DNA of 10,334 nt from UMGS1613 sp045636225 (GTDB lineage: Bacteria > Bacillota_I > Bacilli_A > RF39 > UBA660): the NCBI GenBank assembly GCA_045636225.1, contig JAZTXB010000101.1, forward strand, positions 1-10,334, written 5' to 3'. The notes under the pieces are model-generated. The model was not told the DNA's origin. It was given only the letters and a program-made list of their open reading frames with translations, and searched no databases. Shown here one piece after another: positions 6,802 through 10,334 of the stretch. Both the position numbers and the translations under genes were made by a program. The stretch's first letter is position 1, and the number at the start of each line of letters is the position of its first letter.

Positions 6802-7868
6802 AAACTAATTATCCAATCTTTTATTTTATAAAATACATTTTTAGGTTCCTTATCTTTTATAAAAATAGATTCTTCATGTATTTTTTTATCTCCTATATAA
6901 ATATTTATTTTCCCTATTTCATCTCCATTTTTTATTTTTCTTTTTTTCTCTAACTTATATTTAAATATTACACTATCCTCTTCATTATTTCCTATTAAAT
7001 AACTAAAATCATGTTTTATATATAAAACATAATCTTCATAATATTGTTCATTATATATATTTATATTTCCTTTTTTCAATAAATCTATATTAGTATAATT
7101 ATTAAACCCATGTTCAAATAAATTTTGATGATCTTGCCAGTCATTACCATCGTTCAACGTTACTACCACCAAATTTATACCATCTTTACTTGCAGTTGTA
7201 ACAAGAGTTCTTTTCGCAATTTCTGTAAAACCAGTTTTACCCCCTGTAGTATATTTATATAATGATAGAAGCTTATTTTTATTTATCCACACATAATTAT
7301 TTTTATTAGTATTTAATACATATTTTTTTGTACTCGTAATTTTTTTATATTCATCTGATTTCATTGCATAACTAGTTAATATTGCCATATCATAAGCGGT
7401 AGAATAATTACCTTTTTCTTGATCAAGGCCACTTGGGTTATTAAATGTAGTATTCATCATTTTTAATTCTTTCGCTTTTTCATTCATTAATTTTACAAAG
7501 TTATCTACACTTCCTCCTACATAATGAGCAATAGCTAAAGCTGCATCATTTCCACTTCTAAGCATAAGACCATATAATAAATCTCTAAGAGTTAATACTT
7601 CTCCTTCTTTTATGTATATACCCGACCCATATGCTGATTTTATTTCATCACCTATTGTTACTTTTTCATCTAGTTTGTTTGATTCAATTGCTATTATAGC
7701 TGTCATTATTTTTGAAATACTAGCAACACTTCTAACTGAATGTATATTTTCTTCATAAAGAATTCTATTACTATTCATATCCATTAAAATTGAACTAGTA
7801 GCACTAGTATCTATAGCACTTACAAAAATAGGCATTAAAATTAATAATAATAAAATTAATTTTTTCAT
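6798..7868 (-). CDS. dacB: Sporulation D-alanyl-D-alanine carboxypeptidase (peptidase S11, DacB-type)
   Basis: This penicillin-binding D,D-carboxypeptidase removes the terminal D-Ala from peptidoglycan stem peptides and so lowers cross-linking, here probably in the spore cortex. The 356-residue precursor has a signal peptide (MKKLILLLLILMPIFVSA, likely cut after Ala18). All three active-site motifs are present: S50-I-S-K53, S105-G-N107 and K211-T-G213, with NPSGLD near 144-149. A PBP5-like C-terminal beta domain follows (about 260-340), and the end (FYKIKDWIISL) looks like an amphipathic membrane anchor. The sequence alone would allow vegetative DacA or DacF; the placement before spmA-spmB, as in B. 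subtilis, favours DacB. GGTGAT precedes the ATG by three bases, and a sigma-E-like promoter lies upstream. It is 24 bases downstream of cwlD. Confidence 0.9.
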   Translation of the reverse strand: MKKLILLLLILMPIFVSAIDTSATSSILMDMNSNRILYEENIHSVRSVASISKIMTAIIAIESNKLDEKVTIGDEIKSAYGSGIYIKEGEVLTLRDLLYGLMLRSGNDAALAIAHYVGGSVDNFVKLMNEKAKELKMMNTTFNNPSGLDQEKGNYSTAYDMAILTSYAMKSDEYKKITSTKKYVLNTNKNNYVWINKNKLLSLYKYTTGGKTGFTEIAKRTLVTTASKDGINLVVVTLNDGNDWQDHQNLFEHGFNNYTNIDLLKKGNINIYNEQYYEDYVLYIKHDFSYLIGNNEEDSVIFKYKLEKKRKIKNGDEIGKINIYIGDKKIHEESIFIKDKEPKNVFYKIKDWIISL

Positions 7869-7890
7869 TTTATCACCAATAAAATATATG
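7860..7890 (-). repeat. Leader repeat copy 1 (in front of dacB)
   Basis: This 31-base segment covers the -10-like element, GGTGAT ribosome site, ATG and first Lys codons of dacB. It matches 8544-8574 in front of cwlD at 30 of 31 positions, the only difference being 7884 versus 8568. Confidence 0.85.
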
Positions 7891-7910
7891 TTTTAATCTT
7901 TAAAATATTT
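7883..7910 (-). promoter_or_regulatory. Candidate sigma-E-type promoter of dacB-spmA-spmB
   Basis: On the minus strand AAATATT (7910-7904), 13 bases, then CATATATT (7890-7883). From family knowledge, the sigma-E consensus is roughly kmATATT with a 13-15 base spacer and CATACAnT; one base differs in each element. The -35 lies in the 3' end of cwlD. The -10 is only about five bases from the ribosome site, which is tight. In an AT-rich genome chance matches are common, so this is a candidate only. Confidence 0.45.
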
Positions 7911-8552
7911 TATTAAACCATTTCTAATAGAATTACAAATCTTATATTGATAATCATCTTGTCTAAGAAGATACCTATCATTAGGATTTGATAAAAAGCC
8001 TACTTCTATTAATATACCTGGTATAGTTATTTTTCTATTCATTAACATAGTACTTATTTGTTTTACTTTTCTAGTTGTTTTTAAATCTTTTTTTAATTGT
8101 TCTTGAAAAAGTTTAGCTATTTCTATGTTTTTTTCATTTACATCATCATAAAATACTTGCGCACCTTTCCAAGTTGAAGATTCTATTGAATTTAAATGTA
8201 TAGATATGTATATATCAGCACCTGAGCTATTTATTATTTTTGCTCTATTATTTAAATCACTTTTTTTTCTTGAATATGAATTATTACTTAAATCATAATC
8301 TCCATATCTTGTTAAATATACAATAGCGCCTTCACTTTCTAAAATCTTTTGTAGTTTTAAACATATCCCTAAATTTATATCTTTTTCATATATATCTTTA
8401 TAAATTGTACCGGGATCAGCTCCACCATGTCCAGGGTCTATGTATATCACTTTTCCTAAAAGTTCTAAATTATATTCTGATTTATTCGCGTTAACAAAAT
8501 TAAATGTACATAAACTAATTATAAGTAAAAAAAGAATATATATTTTTTTCAT
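7893..8552 (-). CDS. cwlD: Spore cortex N-acetylmuramoyl-L-alanine amidase (Amidase_3, CwlD-type)
   Basis: The enzyme is a zinc amidase that cleaves stem peptides from muramic acid, the first step toward the muramic-delta-lactam that marks spore cortex for germination-specific lytic enzymes. The 219-residue protein has an N-terminal signal or anchor (about 1-22). The single Amidase_3 domain shows VIYIDPGHGGADPG with Zn ligand His42, the second ligand Glu56 in EKDINL, SIHLN with His119, and the catalytic Glu183 in ILIEVGFLSNPNDRYLL. There are no wall-binding repeats, as in CwlD and unlike many vegetative amidases. The cluster context also favours CwlD. GGTGAT stands three bases before the ATG. 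Its expression probably starts anew, because an intrinsic terminator lies just upstream. Confidence 0.9.
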   Translation of the reverse strand: MKKIYILFLLIISLCTFNFVNANKSEYNLELLGKVIYIDPGHGGADPGTIYKDIYEKDINLGICLKLQKILESEGAIVYLTRYGDYDLSNNSYSRKKSDLNNRAKIINSSGADIYISIHLNSIESSTWKGAQVFYDDVNEKNIEIAKLFQEQLKKDLKTTRKVKQISTMLMNRKITIPGILIEVGFLSNPNDRYLLRQDDYQYKICNSIRNGLIKYFKD

Positions 8553-8574
8553 TTTATCACCAATAAATTATATG
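8544..8574 (-). repeat. Leader repeat copy 2 (in front of cwlD)
   Basis: Partner of the segment at 7860-7890, with one mismatch in 31 bases. It holds a -10-like CATATAAT (8574-8567), the GGTGAT ribosome site and the start of cwlD. Confidence 0.85.
8567..8574 (-). promoter_or_regulatory. -10-like element of cwlD
   Basis: On the minus strand CATATAAT, which fits either a sigma-A TATAAT or a sigma-E CATACAnT-like -10. It directly follows the T-run of the upstream terminator. I find no convincing -35 at 13-18 bases upstream, where the terminator hairpin lies. Confidence 0.45.
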
Positions 8575-8606
8575 AAAAAAAATAATCACTTTTTCATGAT
8601 TATTTT
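8575..8606 (-). terminator. Intrinsic terminator after the RluA-family gene
   Basis: On the minus strand AAAATAATCA (8606-8597), an eight-base loop and TGATTATTTT (8588-8579) form a ten-pair stem followed directly by more T's down to 8575. The stem contains the stop codon of the pseudouridine synthase gene (8602-8600). It separates the housekeeping genes from the cortex genes. Confidence 0.8.
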
Positions 8607-9256
8607 ACATTAAATATATTCCAAGGATATTTGTCTTTTAGTTTTAAACTAAATTTCATATTTTCTTTTGTCGTTGGATGAACTAGTTCTAAACTTTGAG
8701 CAAATAAAGCAATTTGCTCTCCTACTTTAGCATTTTTATTATATTTATTATCACCATATAAAGCATGATTTCTAGAAGAAAATTGTACTCTTATTTGATG
8801 AGATCTTCCTGTTTTTAAATTTATTTTTACCAAGGATAAATTATCTTTATAATCAATTAATTCATAATCAAGTATTGCTTCTTTTCCATCTTTATCTATT
8901 CTAACTATGTTACTTTTAGTATCTTTTAATAAATAATCCTTAAATGTACCTTGTTTTTCTATTTTATTTTCTACTACAGCATAATAAGTTTTTTTTAGAA
9001 TTCTAGTTCTTACTTGTTCACTTAATCTTGATGCACATTTACTAGTTTTAGCAAAAACCATTACACCACCTACTGGTCTATCTAATCTATGTACAAGTCC
9101 TAAATAAACATTTCCTGGTTTATTATCTCTTTTTTTTATGAAATCTTTTAACATAGTTAAAAAATCTTTATCCTTGCTTTCGTCCTCTTGTACTGGAATA
9201 TTGATTGGTTTTTCTACTATTAATAAATGATTATCTTCGTATATTATATTAATCAT
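8600..9256 (-). CDS. RluA-family pseudouridine synthase without S4 domain
   Basis: This is a pseudouridine synthase acting on rRNA or tRNA; the target is not readable from the sequence. The 218-residue protein opens directly with the catalytic domain (IIYEDNHLLIVEKPINIPVQ). It carries GLVHRLDRPVGGVMVFAKT with the expected nucleophile Asp59, the RTRILKKTYYAVV block, and the TGRSHQIRVQFSSRNHALYGDNKY signature near 150-172. The N-terminal S4 domain seen in RluC and RluD is absent, as in the short RluA-like group common in low-GC bacteria. It overlaps the upstream methyltransferase by eight bases. GGAAGGT (9272-9266) precedes the ATG by nine bases. The pairing with an rRNA-type methyltransferase suggests a shared role in RNA modification. 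Confidence 0.92.
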   Translation of the reverse strand: MINIIYEDNHLLIVEKPINIPVQEDESKDKDFLTMLKDFIKKRDNKPGNVYLGLVHRLDRPVGGVMVFAKTSKCASRLSEQVRTRILKKTYYAVVENKIEKQGTFKDYLLKDTKSNIVRIDKDGKEAILDYELIDYKDNLSLVKINLKTGRSHQIRVQFSSRNHALYGDNKYNKNAKVGEQIALFAQSLELVHPTTKENMKFSLKLKDKYPWNIFNVK

Positions 9257-10121
9257 TACTTATATACCTTCCATAAATACCACAAGGAAGTACTAAATCA
9301 TCCCTAGTTATTGGAAGACCTACTTCACCTGCATCTACTTTTCCATTAGGATAAAGTGGTAAAAGTGTTGTCTTAAGTATGTTTTCAAGTACTGTACTTG
9401 ATATTCCTGTAGTATAAGAATTTATTAAGAAAAATAGTGGTTTATCGCTTAATATTTTTATACATGCATCTATTAATTTATAAATAGATTCTTCAAATTT
9501 CCATACTTCTTTATTAGGTCCTCTACCATAACTAGGAGGATCCATAACTATAGCATCATATTTATTTCCTCTTCTATATTCTCTTTCAACAAATTTTAAA
9601 CAATCATCTACTATGAATCTTATATAGTTATTTTCAAGTCCACATAGTTTCATATTTTCCTTAGCCCATTCTGTCATACCTTTAGATGCATCAACTTGTA
9701 CTACATCAGCCCCAGCACTAGAACAAGCCATAGTAGCAGCTCCTGTATATGAGAATAAGTTAAGCACTTTTATTTTTCTATTGCTATTTTTTATTTTATT
9801 CATCATAAAATCCCAATTAGTTGCTTGTTCTGGAAAAAGTCCTGTATGTTTAAAATTAGTAGGACTTACTTTAAAAGTTAAATGTTTGTAATTTACAGTC
9901 CAAAACTCAGGTAATTTAGAATAAAACTTCCATTCTCCTCCACCCTTATTACTTCTAAAATAATGTCCATCTACATTTTTCCAATTTTCATTATAATTAA
10001 CATTCCATATTGCTTGTGGATCTGGTCTTCTTAAAATTACATTACCCCAACGTTCTAATTTTTCACCATTTCCTGCATCTATACATTCATAATCTTTCCA
10101 CTCATTACTAATTCTTTGCAT
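9249..10121 (-). CDS. Class I SAM-dependent methyltransferase (RlmI-like, probable rRNA target)
   Basis: This is a 290-residue methyltransferase of the RlmI-like group. An N-terminal domain (about 1-85) contains WKDYECIDAGNGEKLERWG and LRRPDPQAIW. The Rossmann core begins with HTGLFPEQATNWDFM (about 92-106). The SAM-binding motif I is LNLFSYTGAATMAC (about 120-133), Asp144 in VQVDASKGM probably contacts the SAM ribose, and DPPSYGRG (194-201) is the catalytic motif of this group. The PUA domain of E. coli RlmI is missing. Specificity is inferred: related enzymes methylate cytosine in 23S rRNA, but this subgroup is, as far as I know, not characterised in detail. AGGTGAT stands three bases before the ATG and includes the end of the gmk stop codon; only seven to eight bases separate the two genes, suggesting an operon. 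Confidence 0.88.
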   Translation of the reverse strand: MQRISNEWKDYECIDAGNGEKLERWGNVILRRPDPQAIWNVNYNENWKNVDGHYFRSNKGGGEWKFYSKLPEFWTVNYKHLTFKVSPTNFKHTGLFPEQATNWDFMMNKIKNSNRKIKVLNLFSYTGAATMACSSAGADVVQVDASKGMTEWAKENMKLCGLENNYIRFIVDDCLKFVEREYRRGNKYDAIVMDPPSYGRGPNKEVWKFEESIYKLIDACIKILSDKPLFFLINSYTTGISSTVLENILKTTLLPLYPNGKVDAGEVGLPITRDDLVLPCGIYGRYISND

Positions 10122-10129
10122 ACTATCAC

Positions 10130-10334
10130 CTAAATTTCTAATTCTTTATTTTCAAATTCTTCATCTATTAATCCTTCATGAATAAATTCTTCTTTAGTAT
10201 TTAAATAGATTTCTTCTATTCTATCTACTCTACATTTTTCAGCTGTGATTATTGATTTTACTTTTTCTACTGCTTTATCTACCTTATCATTTACTACTAC
10301 ATAATTATATTTTGCATATTCATTTATTTCATTA
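10130..10334 (-). CDS. gmk: Guanylate kinase, C-terminal part (cut by window edge)
   Basis: Gmk phosphorylates GMP to GDP with ATP. Only the last 67 codons are in the window; the start and the P-loop lie beyond the right edge. The recognisable C-terminal signature is EYAKYNYVVVNDKVDKAVEKVKSIITAEKCRV, matching the Y-D-(Y/V)-V-V-x-N-D ... I-I-x-A-E-x-x-R end of guanylate kinases. After it comes an acidic tail of about 30 residues (IEEIYLNTKEEFIHEG and so on), slightly longer than in many homologues. The frame ends with TAG at 10132-10130, and its last bases form part of the ribosome site of the downstream methyltransferase. Confidence 0.85.
   Translation of the reverse strand, partial: NEINEYAKYNYVVVNDKVDKAVEKVKSIITAEKCRVDRIEEIYLNTKEEFIHEGLIDEEFENKELEI

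Noticed and set aside
1..10334. Mobile element, CRISPR array, defence system or transferred island
   Set aside because: No transposase, integrase, direct-repeat array or change in base composition is visible; all genes fit one AT-rich background.

Overview
The window is strongly AT-rich, uses the standard bacterial code (TGA is a stop in gerAA and dacB), prefers AGA for Arg and ATT/ATA for Ile, and carries germination-receptor and spore-cortex genes. This points to a low-GC, endospore-forming member of the Bacillota with a compact genome, perhaps an uncultured gut Bacilli or Clostridia lineage; the sequence does not settle which.

Layout. Bases 42-3749 (+): a translationally coupled three-gene germinant receptor operon in the order A-C-B (gerAA, gerAC, gerAB). 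It ends in a bidirectional terminator shared with the convergent gene 3781-4524 (-), an unrecognised acidic, coiled-coil-rich, tail-anchored protein. Bases 4525-4624 hold two back-to-back promoters, one for that protein and one for a small ferredoxin gene (4625-4822, +). A second bidirectional terminator separates the ferredoxin gene from the rest of the window, which is all on the minus strand. In transcription order that part reads: gmk (3' end only, at the right edge), an rRNA-type SAM methyltransferase, an RluA-family pseudouridine synthase, a terminator, cwlD, a dacB-type D,D-carboxypeptidase, spmA, spmB, and then rluB with its own promoter.

How the genes fit together. CwlD, DacB, SpmA and SpmB act in the late stages of spore formation. 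CwlD starts muramic-delta-lactam formation in the cortex, DacB trims stem peptides and so limits cross-linking, and SpmA/SpmB are needed for full core dehydration. The order dacB-spmA-spmB-rluB is the one known from Bacillus subtilis; here cwlD sits directly upstream, giving one cortex-maturation block. The Ger receptor on the other side of the window is the sensor that later triggers spore outgrowth. gmk, the methyltransferase and the two pseudouridine synthases are housekeeping or ribosome-maturation genes.

I see no mobile element, CRISPR array, RNA gene or defence system, and no wholly new system. The points most worth a second look are: an apparent ATT start codon for spmB that shares a base with the spmA stop codon; a 31-base leader repeated with one mismatch in front of both cwlD and dacB, with sigma-E-like -10 elements; repeated promoters that place the Shine-Dalgarno almost at the transcription start; and the unknown tail-anchored protein. 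No stretch longer than 300 bases lacks a gene; the longest gap is 5562-5705.
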